A DNA stretch of 64,000 nucleotides from positions 5,704,001 through 5,768,000 of the forward strand of contig NZ_CP082164.1 in the NCBI RefSeq assembly GCF_023101685.1, in the 5' to 3' direction. A program made the position numbers and the translations under genes. The DNA comes from Bradyrhizobium sp. 186 (GTDB taxonomy: Bacteria; Pseudomonadota; Alphaproteobacteria; Rhizobiales; Xanthobacteraceae). Position 1 is the stretch's first letter. Every line of letters starts with the position of its first letter. The notes under the pieces were generated by a model. That model saw only the letters and a program-made list of their open reading frames with translations. It did not search any database and had not been told where the DNA came from. This document shows positions 20,260 to 28,672 of the stretch, one piece after another.

Positions 20260-20778
20260 CTATTCCGCCAGCCGAAGCTCTGCGATCGTCGTCCTTGCGG
20301 CCGGTTCGTCCAATGGCAGGAAATCCAGCGGCCCTTGATTCTTGTAACCGGAGGTCATCGCAAGGGTGAGACCCCAGCCGAGCAATCCCGTGCTCGCGTT
20401 TGCGATCATGGCGGTCTTGCGCTCACTGAGGCGCGTAACGAAGAACACGGTCTGGCCGGATTGAGCCGAGAAGTCCACGCGCGTGACGCCGAGCGCCACT
20501 TCTTCTGCCACGAACTGGTGTTGGCCCGCCGGGCGATCGATATAGACATAGGTCCCGGTCTTCAAACCCTTGATCGGCGTACCATCGAGGGAAAATGCCC
20601 AGTCCGGATCGCCAATGCCGCCAAAACCCTTCTCGCGAAACACGACGACGCGCGCCTGCCCGGCTTTCGGCGGACCTATCTTTCGTACCGTCTCGGAATA
20701 GTCGAGCCCACTTCTCGCCGTCTCACAGCCGCACAGCAATGCGGCAGCCATGAGCAGTACCAGCCCACGCAGTAACAT
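20260..20778 (-). CDS. Putative lipoprotein, DUF2846-like
   Basis: A 172-residue protein of unknown function. The N terminus is hydrophobic with a lipobox-like LLCGC at about residues 15-19, implying lipid attachment. The central part (ARVVVFREKGFGGIGDPDWA, then GTYVYIDRPAGQH) resembles the DUF2846 beta-sandwich family. A second hydrophobic stretch (ASTGLLGWGLTLAMTSG) lies near residue 130. ATG 20778 follows GGGGG; a GTG one codon upstream is possible. It lies between the carbonic anhydrase and dnaE. Confidence 0.75.
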   Translation of the reverse strand: MLLRGLVLLMAAALLCGCETARSGLDYSETVRKIGPPKAGQARVVVFREKGFGGIGDPDWAFSLDGTPIKGLKTGTYVYIDRPAGQHQFVAEEVALGVTRVDFSAQSGQTVFFVTRLSERKTAMIANASTGLLGWGLTLAMTSGYKNQGPLDFLPLDEPAARTTIAELRLAE

Positions 20779-20892
20779 CACGCCCCCAATTCATTCCCGA
20801 GGGCATGCTAGCCAAAAACATCGCATGGTTGCAACAGGAGCGAGGCAGCTACCGCTGCAAAACATGCAATCGGCTGCAATGTCGTGCGTGTA

Positions 20893-23800
20893 CTACAGCT
20901 GCTGCACGTCGACCACGCCCGCGACCGCCTTGATGGCGCCTGCGATCTGCGGCGAGACCTTGAAGCGGCCGGGCAGCTTCATCTCGACCTCGGTCTCGAG
21001 GTCGAGCATCATCACCAGCGAGACCTCGCCGTCGCCGTTGGAGCGCGGCGCGACGCCTGCGCTGCCGATTTTTGGCGCGGCGCCGTTCGAGGATGCCATC
21101 TCGGGGCCGGCCAGACGCTTGGCGATCGATTCAAGCGGCTTGGTATCGCGCACGAAGATGCGCAGGCCCTTCTGCGTCTTGGCCGCGGCGTCATCGAGCG
21201 GCTCGGCGTGCAGCACGCGGGCACGGACGTCCTCGCCCTGCAATTCCGCGCCGAGCTGCAACAGCACCGCGGCGCCCGGCTCCAGCACATCGCGATATTG
21301 CGCGAGGCCTTCCGAGAACAGCACGGCCTCGAAATGACCGGTCGGATCGGACAGGCCCATGATGCCCATCTTGTTGCCGGTCTTGGTGCGCCGCTCCATG
21401 CGCGACACCACGGTGGCCGCGACCTTGCCGGCGGTCGCGCCGGTCTTCACCGCGCGCGAAAACTCGGCCCAGCTCTGCACGCGCAGCCGCTTCAGGACGG
21501 TGGCGTAATCGTCGAGCGGATGGCCCGACAGGAAGAAGCCGATCGCATCGTATTCGCGGCGCAGCCGCTCGGCCGGCAGCCACGGCTCGACCTGCGGCAG
21601 CATGATCGTCGGCGCGTCGGCGGCGCCGCCGAACATGTCGTTCTGCCCGATCGTCGCCGCCTCATGGGAGCGCTGACAGGCGGCGAGCACCGCATCGGCG
21701 CCGGCAAAGACGCGCGCGCGGCTGGGCTCCAGCGTGTCGAAGGCGCCAGCGGCCGCGAGACTCTCGATGATGCGCTTGTTGATCGCGCGCGGATTGACGC
21801 GCGCGGCGAAGTCGGCAAGCGAGGTGAACAGGCCGTTCTTGGTGCGCTCCGCGACGATCTGCTCGACCGCCTGAATACCGACGCCCTTGAGCGCGGCGAG
21901 CGCGTAGTAGATGGTCTTGTCGCCGACCTCGAAGGTCGCACCGGAGCGGTTGACGTTGGGCGGCTCGACCTTGATGCCGAGGCGCTGCGCCTCGGAGCGG
22001 AATTCGGACAGCTTGTCGGTGTTGTTGAGATCGAGCGTCATCGACGCCGCGATGAACTCCACCGGGTAATGCGCCTTCATGTAGGCGGTGTGATAGGACA
22101 CCAGCGCATAGGCCGCCGCGTGGCTCTTGTTGAAGCCGTAGTCGGCGAATTTCGCCAGCAGCTCGAAGATGGTGTCGGCCTGCCCCTTCGGCACGCCGTT
22201 CTTCACCGCACCCGCGACGAAGATCTCGCGCTGCTTCTCCATCTCGGCGCGGATCTTCTTGCCCATCGCGCGGCGCAGCAGGTCGGCGTCGCCGAGCGAA
22301 TAGCCCGACATCACCTGCGCGATCTGCATCACCTGTTCCTGGTAGATGATGACGCCGAACGTCTCCTTCAGGATCGGCTCCAGCACGGGGTGGAGATATT
22401 CCGGCTCCTCGTCGCCATGCTTGCGCGAACAATAGGTCGGAATGTTCGCCATCGGGCCCGGGCGATACAGCGCGACCAGCGCGATGATGTCCTCGAAGCG
22501 GTCGGGGCGCATGTCGATCAGCGCCCGCCGCATGCCCTGGCTTTCAACCTGGAACACGCCGACCACGTCGCCGCGCGCCAGCATCTGGTAGCTTTCGGCA
22601 TCGTCGATCGGCAGCGTCGCGAGATCGACATGGATGTCGCGCGGCTTGAGCAGCTTGATCGCGACGTCGAGCACCGTCAGCGTCTTCAGGCCGAGGAAGT
22701 CGAACTTCACGAGGCCGGCCGGCTCGACCCATTTCATGTTGAACTGGGTCACCGGCATGTCGGATTTGGGATCGCGGTAGAGCGGCACCAGCTCGCTCAG
22801 CGGACGATCGCCGATCACGATGCCGGCCGCATGCGTCGAGGCGTGGCGCGTCAGGCCTTCGAGGCGCTGCGCGATGTCGAAGGCGCGCGCCACCACCGGG
22901 TCTTCGTCGCGAAAGGCCTGAAGCTTCGGCTCGCTCTCGATCGCGGCGGCCAGCGTCACCGGCGCCGCCGGATTCTGCGGCACCAGCTTGGTCAGCTTGT
23001 CGACCTGGCCATAGGGCATTTGCAGCACGCGGCCGACGTCGCGCAGCACGCCGCGCGCCTGCAGCGTACCGAAGGTGATGATCTGCGCCACCTGGTCGCG
23101 GCCATAGCGCTGCTGCACGTATTGGATCACCTCGCCGCGGCGGTCCTGGCAGAAGTCGATGTCGAAGTCCGGCATCGAGACGCGTTCCGGATTGAGGAAG
23201 CGCTCGAACAGCAGCCCGAACTTGATCGGATCGAGATCGGTGATGGTCAGCGCCCAGGCGACCAGCGAGCCTGCGCCCGAGCCGCGGCCGGGCCCGACCG
23301 GGATGCCCTGGCCCTTCGCCCATTTGATGAAGTCGGACACGATCAGGAAGTAGCCGGCGTACTTCATGCGCATGATGACGTCGAGCTCGAACGCCAGACG
23401 CTGGCTGTAGTCCTCGTCCGTGGTGCCCTGCGACAGGCCGTGCACGCGCAAGCGGTTGGCAAGCCCCTGCTCCGCCTGCTGCTTCAACTCGGCGGCTTCG
23501 ACCGCGGCGGCGTCCGGGCTCGACGCGGCACCGACGGTGAAGAACGGCAGGATCGGCTTGCGCGTCATCGGGCGGAACGAGCAGCGCTCGGCGATCTCCA
23601 CCGTCGAGGCCAGCGCCTCCGGAATGTCGGCGAACAGCACCGCCATCTCGGCGCGCGTCTTGAAGCGGTGATCGGGCGTGAGCTGCTCGCGCTCGGTCTC
23701 CGCGATCAGCCGGCCGCCGGCGATGCAGAGCAGCGCATCGTGCGCCTCGTAATCGTCGGCCGCGGCGAAATACGGCTCGTTGGCCGCGACCAGCGGCAGG

Positions 23801-24396
23801 CCTTTCGTAAAGGCGATGTCGATCAGCCCGCCTTCGATGCGCCGCTCCTTGTCCAGGCCGTGGCGCTGCAATTCGACATAGAGGCGGTCGCCGAACAGGC
23901 TGGCGAGACGCTCGCAGCGTGCGGCCGCAAGCTCGGCGTGGCCGGCTTGCAGCGCCAGCGAAATCGGCCCGTCCGGACCGCCGGTGAGCACGATCAGACC
24001 TTCGGTCTCGCCTTCGAGCCAGTCGAACTTGATGTGGGAGGCGTGGGTGTCGGGCGTCTCCAGAAACGCCCGCGAGTTCAGCCGCATCAGGCTGCGATAG
24101 CCGCGCTCTTGCGCTGCCAGCAGCACCACGCGCGATGGCAGAAGCGCGTTGCGCGCATTCGGATCCTGGTCGCCGAAGTCGATCGCCAGCTCGCAGCCGA
24201 CGATCGGCTGGATGCCGGACCCCGCCATCTTGTCGGAGAACTCCAGCGCACCGAACATGTTGTCGGTGTCGGTCAGCGCCAGCGCCGGCTGGTGGTCCTT
24301 CTTGGCGAGCTCGGCGAGCTTGGCGATCTTGATCGAGCCCTTGAGCAGCGAATAGGCCGAGTGAACGTGAAGGTGGACAAATCCGGCGCTCGGCAT
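20893..24396 (-). CDS. dnaE: DNA polymerase III subunit alpha
   Basis: Replicative polymerase, 1167 residues. The N-terminal PHP domain opens with FVHLHVHSAYSLLKGSIKIA. The palm domain carries the catalytic aspartates in MPDFDIDFCQDRRGEVI. Then come the finger segment with YQEQVMQIAQVMSGY, a helix-hairpin-helix domain (ALAALKGVGIQAVEQI) and a C-terminal OB fold. No proofreading domain is fused, as expected for DnaE1. It is monocistronic here; the upstream flank to 24603 (207 bases) has no gene and then meets an insertion sequence. Confidence 0.98.
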   Translation of the reverse strand: MPSAGFVHLHVHSAYSLLKGSIKIAKLAELAKKDHQPALALTDTDNMFGALEFSDKMAGSGIQPIVGCELAIDFGDQDPNARNALLPSRVVLLAAQERGYRSLMRLNSRAFLETPDTHASHIKFDWLEGETEGLIVLTGGPDGPISLALQAGHAELAAARCERLASLFGDRLYVELQRHGLDKERRIEGGLIDIAFTKGLPLVAANEPYFAAADDYEAHDALLCIAGGRLIAETEREQLTPDHRFKTRAEMAVLFADIPEALASTVEIAERCSFRPMTRKPILPFFTVGAASSPDAAAVEAAELKQQAEQGLANRLRVHGLSQGTTDEDYSQRLAFELDVIMRMKYAGYFLIVSDFIKWAKGQGIPVGPGRGSGAGSLVAWALTITDLDPIKFGLLFERFLNPERVSMPDFDIDFCQDRRGEVIQYVQQRYGRDQVAQIITFGTLQARGVLRDVGRVLQMPYGQVDKLTKLVPQNPAAPVTLAAAIESEPKLQAFRDEDPVVARAFDIAQRLEGLTRHASTHAAGIVIGDRPLSELVPLYRDPKSDMPVTQFNMKWVEPAGLVKFDFLGLKTLTVLDVAIKLLKPRDIHVDLATLPIDDAESYQMLARGDVVGVFQVESQGMRRALIDMRPDRFEDIIALVALYRPGPMANIPTYCSRKHGDEEPEYLHPVLEPILKETFGVIIYQEQVMQIAQVMSGYSLGDADLLRRAMGKKIRAEMEKQREIFVAGAVKNGVPKGQADTIFELLAKFADYGFNKSHAAAYALVSYHTAYMKAHYPVEFIAASMTLDLNNTDKLSEFRSEAQRLGIKVEPPNVNRSGATFEVGDKTIYYALAALKGVGIQAVEQIVAERTKNGLFTSLADFAARVNPRAINKRIIESLAAAGAFDTLEPSRARVFAGADAVLAACQRSHEAATIGQNDMFGGAADAPTIMLPQVEPWLPAERLRREYDAIGFFLSGHPLDDYATVLKRLRVQSWAEFSRAVKTGATAGKVAATVVSRMERRTKTGNKMGIMGLSDPTGHFEAVLFSEGLAQYRDVLEPGAAVLLQLGAELQGEDVRARVLHAEPLDDAAAKTQKGLRIFVRDTKPLESIAKRLAGPEMASSNGAAPKIGSAGVAPRSNGDGEVSLVMMLDLETEVEMKLPGRFKVSPQIAGAIKAVAGVVDVQQL

Positions 24397-24603
24397 GGTC
24401 GCGTGACGGCCTCTTGCAGGTGAGATGGAGCGGTCGCCGGCACCGGAGGCATCAAGTGCTCGCCCGGCCGACTCGCCTCACAATGGTGGGGCGTCGCCGC
24501 GCCAGAGTCCACGCCGGAGCGGCCGGTCGGCCGCGTCGTCCCGCTTTTCCCCAAGGCGCACTCAGGAGTTCCCGAGCAACGGTTGTGTAAACCGGTGCCC
24601 TAG

Positions 24604-26038
24604 CATTACAGTTGCTTTGTTTGCGGGCTTCTGAATCCATGGGCAACCATGATTCGAATGTCGTGGACGCGGGCCGCGTCGGTTGAGGAGACGCTTGCGT
24701 TGTGGGCGGCGTCGCTTCGAGAGATCAAGCAACGGATACGTCCGTTGTTCACGCAAGAGCGTGTGGCGACGAATGCAGGCTTGTTCCTGGAAGGTCTGCT
24801 CGGAGATGAGCAGCGCAAGACCGGCTGGATGCGCGCGGAGGCGGCTGGCGATCCTGGCCCATGGCGTCAGCAGGCAATTCTGGGTCGTGGAGATTGGGAC
24901 GCTGATGCCCTGCGCGATATCGTCCGCGACTATGTCATCGAGCATTTGGCGGATGACGATGCGGTGCTGGTGATCGACGAGACCGGCTTTCTCAAGCAGG
25001 GTAAGGCCTCATGCGGAGTGGCACGGCAATACACTGGTTCGGCAGGGAAGATTACGAACTGCCAGATCGGCGTCTTCGCTACCTACGTTTCGCGTCATGG
25101 TCATGCGTTCATCGATCGCGCGTTGTATCTTCCGAAGGAATGGACTGACGATCCAGATCGTCTGGAAGCCGCATATGTGCCTGCCGATGTCGGCTTTGCG
25201 ACCAAACCAAAGCTTGCGACGAGAATGATCGCACGTGCGATAGCCGCGTCTGTACCATTCAAGTGGGTTGCCGGTGACACGGTCTACGGTGTTGGCGATA
25301 TCGAACAGCAGCTACGGCGGGCAGGCAAAGGCTATGTGCTCGGGGTCAGCAGCTCTCATGTCTTCCGATCCTGGGGCAAGCGACAGCCGGTCGCCGGCAA
25401 GGCCGAAGACATCGCCCGGACGCGGCGCCCGTCCGACTGGAAGCGCTTGTCGGCGGGAGCCGGAACCAAAGGACCGAGGCTGCATGACTGGTGTTATCTC
25501 GAACTGGCCGATCTCGAGGTCGAGCAGTTCAACAGCGCAAATGATGGTTTATGGACGCGCGGTCTGCTGATCCGTCGCCATATCGCCGATGGCGATCTCG
25601 CCTTCTTCACCACCTGGTGCCCAGCGGGAACATCAATTGAAACGCTGGTCGCGGTCGAAGGCCATCGATGGGCGATCGAGGACAGCTTTGAAACCGCGAA
25701 AAACGAGTTCGGGCTCGATCACAACGAGAGCAGGTCCTGGCATGGCTGGCATCGCCACGTGTCCCTGGTGATGCTCGCCTTCGCCATGATGGCGGCGATC
25801 CGCCATCGCGCCAATCCGCCACCGCCCAAAAAAACCAAACGCCGCCCCCCGGCAAAAGCCAAAGCACACCCACGCCGCCGCTGATCCGTTGGTCAATCCA
25901 GGAAATCCGCCGCATCGCCATCAGGCTTGCTCGAAAGCGGATCCAACCCGCGCATGTCATCGCATGGTCATTCTGGCGCAGAGCTCACCAGGCTGCCGCT
26001 CAGCGCGCGCATCTCAAAGCAAAACGGCAACTGTAATG
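24604..26038 (+). mobile_element. IS701-family insertion sequence, complete
   Basis: A 1435-bp element. Both ends start CATTACAGTTGC in inverted orientation (24604-24615 and 26027-26038), 12 bp perfect and then imperfect. It is flanked on each side by CTAG (24600-24603 and 26039-26042), a 4-bp target duplication fitting the YTAR preference of IS701 elements. One intact transposase occupies most of the length; about 150 bases of non-coding right end follow it. The ends and the open reading frame are intact, so it may be active. Confidence 0.92.
24649..25884 (+). CDS. IS701-family transposase
   Basis: DDE transposase of 411 residues. The three acidic catalytic segments are visible: VLVIDETGFLKQG (first Asp), WVAGDTVYG (second Asp) and RWAIEDSFETAKNEFGLDHN (Glu, with the family's YREK-like helix). 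The C terminus is very basic with Pro and Lys (PPPPKKTKRRPPAKAK). It starts at ATG 24649, 45 bases inside the element. Confidence 0.95.
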   Translation: MIRMSWTRAASVEETLALWAASLREIKQRIRPLFTQERVATNAGLFLEGLLGDEQRKTGWMRAEAAGDPGPWRQQAILGRGDWDADALRDIVRDYVIEHLADDDAVLVIDETGFLKQGKASCGVARQYTGSAGKITNCQIGVFATYVSRHGHAFIDRALYLPKEWTDDPDRLEAAYVPADVGFATKPKLATRMIARAIAASVPFKWVAGDTVYGVGDIEQQLRRAGKGYVLGVSSSHVFRSWGKRQPVAGKAEDIARTRRPSDWKRLSAGAGTKGPRLHDWCYLELADLEVEQFNSANDGLWTRGLLIRRHIADGDLAFFTTWCPAGTSIETLVAVEGHRWAIEDSFETAKNEFGLDHNESRSWHGWHRHVSLVMLAFAMMAAIRHRANPPPPKKTKRRPPAKAKAHPRRR

Positions 26039-26137
26039 CTAGAGCTGCGGAAGCACCTGGGCCCAGATTGCGATCATCCCGACGAACAGCGTGATCGACG
26101 CCAGTGCGGCGGCTTCTTCCACGAAAATCCTGAACAT
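26039..26137 (-). CDS. Small membrane protein, 32 residues
   Basis: A short open frame not long enough for routine calling. It encodes MFRIFVEEAAALASITLFV followed by a hydrophobic stretch ending WAQVLPQL. An AAGGGAG ribosome-binding site lies six bases before the ATG. One transmembrane helix is predicted by eye (residues 10-28). Its TAG stop lies inside the CTAG duplicated by the IS701 element, so the frame survives the insertion intact. Function is unknown; similar tiny single-helix proteins are common in Bradyrhizobium (general recollection, not a search). Confidence 0.7.
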   Translation of the reverse strand: MFRIFVEEAAALASITLFVGMIAIWAQVLPQL

Positions 26138-26251
26138 GGCTTGCTCCCTTGGCTGGAACGTATGAAGAACATTGTTCTCATTTCGTTCTCAGGAGTCAAG
26201 CGATCTTGGCCATTTCGCAGCGCGATGGTTAACTCGCTGAACCCAAACAAC

Positions 26252-26281
26252 AAAAAAGCCCCGGCGCAAGGCCGGGGCTTT
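26252..26281 (-). terminator. Rho-independent terminator of the porin-like gene
   Basis: On the minus strand an 11-bp perfect stem (AAAGCCCCGGC pairing with GCCGGGGCTTT) with a 5-base loop runs into TTTTTT. It lies 41 bases after the stop of the Omp25/31-type gene. Confidence 0.93.
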
Positions 26282-26321
26282 CGTCAACCGCTCAAGTGGA
26301 GCGGCTTGTCTCTGGACTTGC

Positions 26322-27050
26322 TCAGTACCGGCCGAGGATCGGACCGCCGAACTTGTAGTTCAGGCGGACGAGGCCCATGTCGACGTCCTGCTTGATGTGG
26401 TCGGCCTGAACCAGCACGCCGGCGCTGGTCAGGTTCTGGTCGTGACCACCCAGGAAGATGTGGTTGTACTCGACGCCAACCGACCAGTTCGGGGCAAAGC
26501 CGTATTCGAGGCCAGCGCCGATGGTGCCGCCCCAGCGGGTGTCATCGGACGAAGCGACGAACGCGCCGGCCGCGGTGCGGACGTCGTACTTGGCGCCGAT
26601 CACAGCCGCACCGCCCTTGACGTAGACGAGGACGTTGTTCCAGGCGTAGCCGACCTGACCGGTGATCAGACCGAACGAATCGATCTTGGTACGGTCGGTG
26701 AGACCGGTGAGCGCGCTGGTGTTGCTGCCGGAGAAGTCGGCCCAGTTGCCCTGGCCTTCAACGCCGAACACCCACTGGCCCGACTGCATGCGATAGCCGA
26801 TCTGGCCACCGACCGTGCCGCCGGTCGCATCGTGCGAACCTTCGCGGCCGACGCCGATCAGATCCCAAGTCGCGTGCGACGAAGCGCCGCCGCCGTTGAT
26901 GCCGATGTAGAACCCGCTCCAGTCGTAGATCGCGGCGACCATCGCAGGCGCCTTGGTGTACGGCCGCGCCGCGAGATCAGCAGCCACCGCCGGCGCAGCC
27001 GCGCCGAGCGCGATGAGGCTGGCAGTGACAAGCAACAAACTCTTTTTCAT
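26322..27050 (-). CDS. Outer membrane beta-barrel protein (Omp25/31, opacity family)
   Basis: A 242-residue outer-membrane protein with a typical signal peptide MKKSLLLVTASLIALGAAAP ending AVAADL. It is followed by the rhizobial hallmark YDWSGFYIGINGGG, an eight-strand barrel with alternating residues, and a C-terminal strand LVRLNYKFGGPILGRY. It is a structural surface protein of the family abundant in Bradyrhizobium and Brucella. It is monocistronic with its own terminator. The roughly 250 bases before it are shared with the divergent DUF3551 gene and should hold both promoters. Confidence 0.92.
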   Translation of the reverse strand: MKKSLLLVTASLIALGAAAPAVAADLAARPYTKAPAMVAAIYDWSGFYIGINGGGASSHATWDLIGVGREGSHDATGGTVGGQIGYRMQSGQWVFGVEGQGNWADFSGSNTSALTGLTDRTKIDSFGLITGQVGYAWNNVLVYVKGGAAVIGAKYDVRTAAGAFVASSDDTRWGGTIGAGLEYGFAPNWSVGVEYNHIFLGGHDQNLTSAGVLVQADHIKQDVDMGLVRLNYKFGGPILGRY

Positions 27051-27301
27051 TTTTCCCGTTCCAGTTTCGTCGTTAGGCCCCCGGGCCGTTGCGTCGTCTT
27101 AGCAGCGATCGACGGAATTGCTGTAACCTCAACGCCACAGTTCGCTCCAAAGGGCCCTGCTTCATTAACGAAGGTTTAGCAGCGCGCTCTGGAAACCCTT
27201 TGAAACAAGAGTTTTCATGAATTCCAATGTCGACTACGCGACATCCACAGCCTGCGCGCGTAACAACGTCGCGCGCACGATCGCGTGATTGGAGAATCGA
27301 G

Positions 27302-27586
27302 ATGCGTGCACTGTTTGCTCTCCCCATTGTCGCCACATTTGCGCTCGCGCTGAGCGCAGGCACGCCAGCGCGCGCCTTCGGTACTCATCATGCATTCTGC
27401 CTGACGGGCGACGAATGGCCGGGCCTCAGCAACTGCACGTTCGACACTTACGCGCAGTGTCAGGCGAGTTCGTCGGGCCGGGCCCTCACCTGCATCGCCA
27501 ATCCTTATTTCGCCGGGCAAAGCGACGATCCCTACGCCTATCAGAATCGTCCGCGCGCGCAGACGCCGGGCTATTGGTCGCGCTGA
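27302..27586 (+). CDS. DUF3551 family secreted protein
   Basis: A 94-residue exported protein of unknown function. A signal peptide ends near TPARA at about residue 22. The mature part has the DUF3551 pattern of paired cysteines (HAFCLTGDEWPGLSNCTF, then CQASSSGRALTCIANPYF), ending in the NPYF motif. TTGGAG lies just before the ATG. One base separates it from the next, paralogous gene, so the two are co-transcribed. Confidence 0.85.
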   Translation: MRALFALPIVATFALALSAGTPARAFGTHHAFCLTGDEWPGLSNCTFDTYAQCQASSSGRALTCIANPYFAGQSDDPYAYQNRPRAQTPGYWSR

Positions 27587-27587
27587 G

Positions 27588-27839
27588 ATGCGCAGCGCTG
27601 GCCTCATGCTGGTTGCGAGCGGCCTACTCCTCGCGAGCGTACCTGCGCGCGCCCAGACCTATGATCCGAGCTATCCGGTCTGCATGCAGATCTACGGCCA
27701 AGTGGGCTATTTCGACTGCCGCTACACCTCGCTGCAACAGTGCAGATATCTCGCCGTCGGCCGCTCAGCCGCGTGTGTCGAGAACCCGTACTTTCCGCGG
27801 AAGAAGCCGGCGGCCCGGCGGGCGAGGCGCGCCAATTAG
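27588..27839 (+). CDS. DUF3551 family secreted protein
   Basis: An 83-residue paralogue of the preceding gene with a signal peptide ending SVPARAQ. It has the same layout of cysteines (YPVCMQIYGQVGYFDCRY, CRYLAVGRSAACVENPYF) and a basic tail (RKKPAARRARRAN). The start overlaps the end of the upstream frame as TGAGATG, suggesting translational coupling. An imperfect hairpin with arms GGTTCGCT/AGCGAACC lies at 27864-27902; it lacks a clear T-run. Confidence 0.85.
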   Translation: MRSAGLMLVASGLLLASVPARAQTYDPSYPVCMQIYGQVGYFDCRYTSLQQCRYLAVGRSAACVENPYFPRKKPAARRARRAN

Positions 27840-27998
27840 GGCGCGTCCTGATCACGCTCGCAAGGTTCGCTGTGCTTGCTGTAGCAGCACAGAAGCGAAC
27901 CTCGCCAGCGGTCTGCGTTGGGCCAACAGGCGACATTGCAGACTTGGTTTGATATGGAAGAGGCCTGCAATTGACGCTGCCGTACCTGGCCCAACGCG

Positions 27999-28268
27999 AT
28001 GACAGACAAACTCGACTATCTGCGCAGCTTCGAGGGTTTGAAATGGCGTCGTTCCAGTTGGATGCGGCCTCCCAACAATCCGCGATGGGATCACGATCAC
28101 CGTATTGCCTGTTGGGCCAAATTGTCCGACGAAACTCCCAGCCCTTTGCGCGAAGGCTATACAACCGAAATCGACCATCTGCCGGGTCTTCGCAATGAGT
28201 GGGTCTGTGCCGAATGTTTTTCCCGGTTGAAGGAGGAATTGCGGTGGACCACCACGTCCGCTGACTGA
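27999..28268 (+). CDS. Hypothetical protein with CxxC-type C-terminal segment
   Basis: An 89-residue protein. The middle reads RWDHDHRIACWAKLSDE, then EGYTTEIDH, then WVCAECFSRLKEELRW. This resembles a small widespread hypothetical family in which a His-Cys segment precedes an EGYTT motif and a WxCxxCF motif, possibly binding zinc. In this copy some ligand positions appear altered. The ribosome-binding site is weak. Function is not known. Confidence 0.5.
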   Translation: MTDKLDYLRSFEGLKWRRSSWMRPPNNPRWDHDHRIACWAKLSDETPSPLREGYTTEIDHLPGLRNEWVCAECFSRLKEELRWTTTSAD

Positions 28269-28672
28269 CCAAATGTCGCACACGTATCGCAATACTTGAC
28301 GGGCTTGGCGTCGGTGTGGACGCAGCTTGTGTCGTCGTGTCCGCCGGCGACGACCGACCCGAAGAGCCCTTGGCCAGCAATTCCGCTACCCAGCGTCAGC
28401 TCAACGCCTTCGGCCGCGCCGTCGCCATAAGTGCGGGGGCGCAATCCGGGGAACAGGTGCGATCCATTGAAACCGGTCAAGACGGTTGCGTACCTAACGA
28501 CTGCACGCTCCGGCGGCCCCACACGCAAATCGGGACGCTGATATGCGGCGTGCCTCGCGTTGAGGTTCCGTGTTGACGCCGACTGATCCGGGTTTAAGTA
28601 CGACAGACAAATCTTGCATGGGTGGCGACGTTCGCTGGGCTGGATCCCGTTGACGCCACCAATGCAGGACAC
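28269..28672. other. Intergenic stretch without a convincing gene
   Basis: About 400 bases between the hypothetical protein and the MFS exporter. Several short open frames exist on both strands, but none has a good start, ribosome-binding site or recognisable motif. The promoter of the MFS gene should lie in its last part. Confidence 0.5.

Noticed and set aside
20884..24423. 1179-codon open frame on the plus strand opposite dnaE
   Set aside because: It is the antisense shadow of a GC-rich gene: His/Arg/Asp-rich composition, no domain, and it mirrors the dnaE limits.
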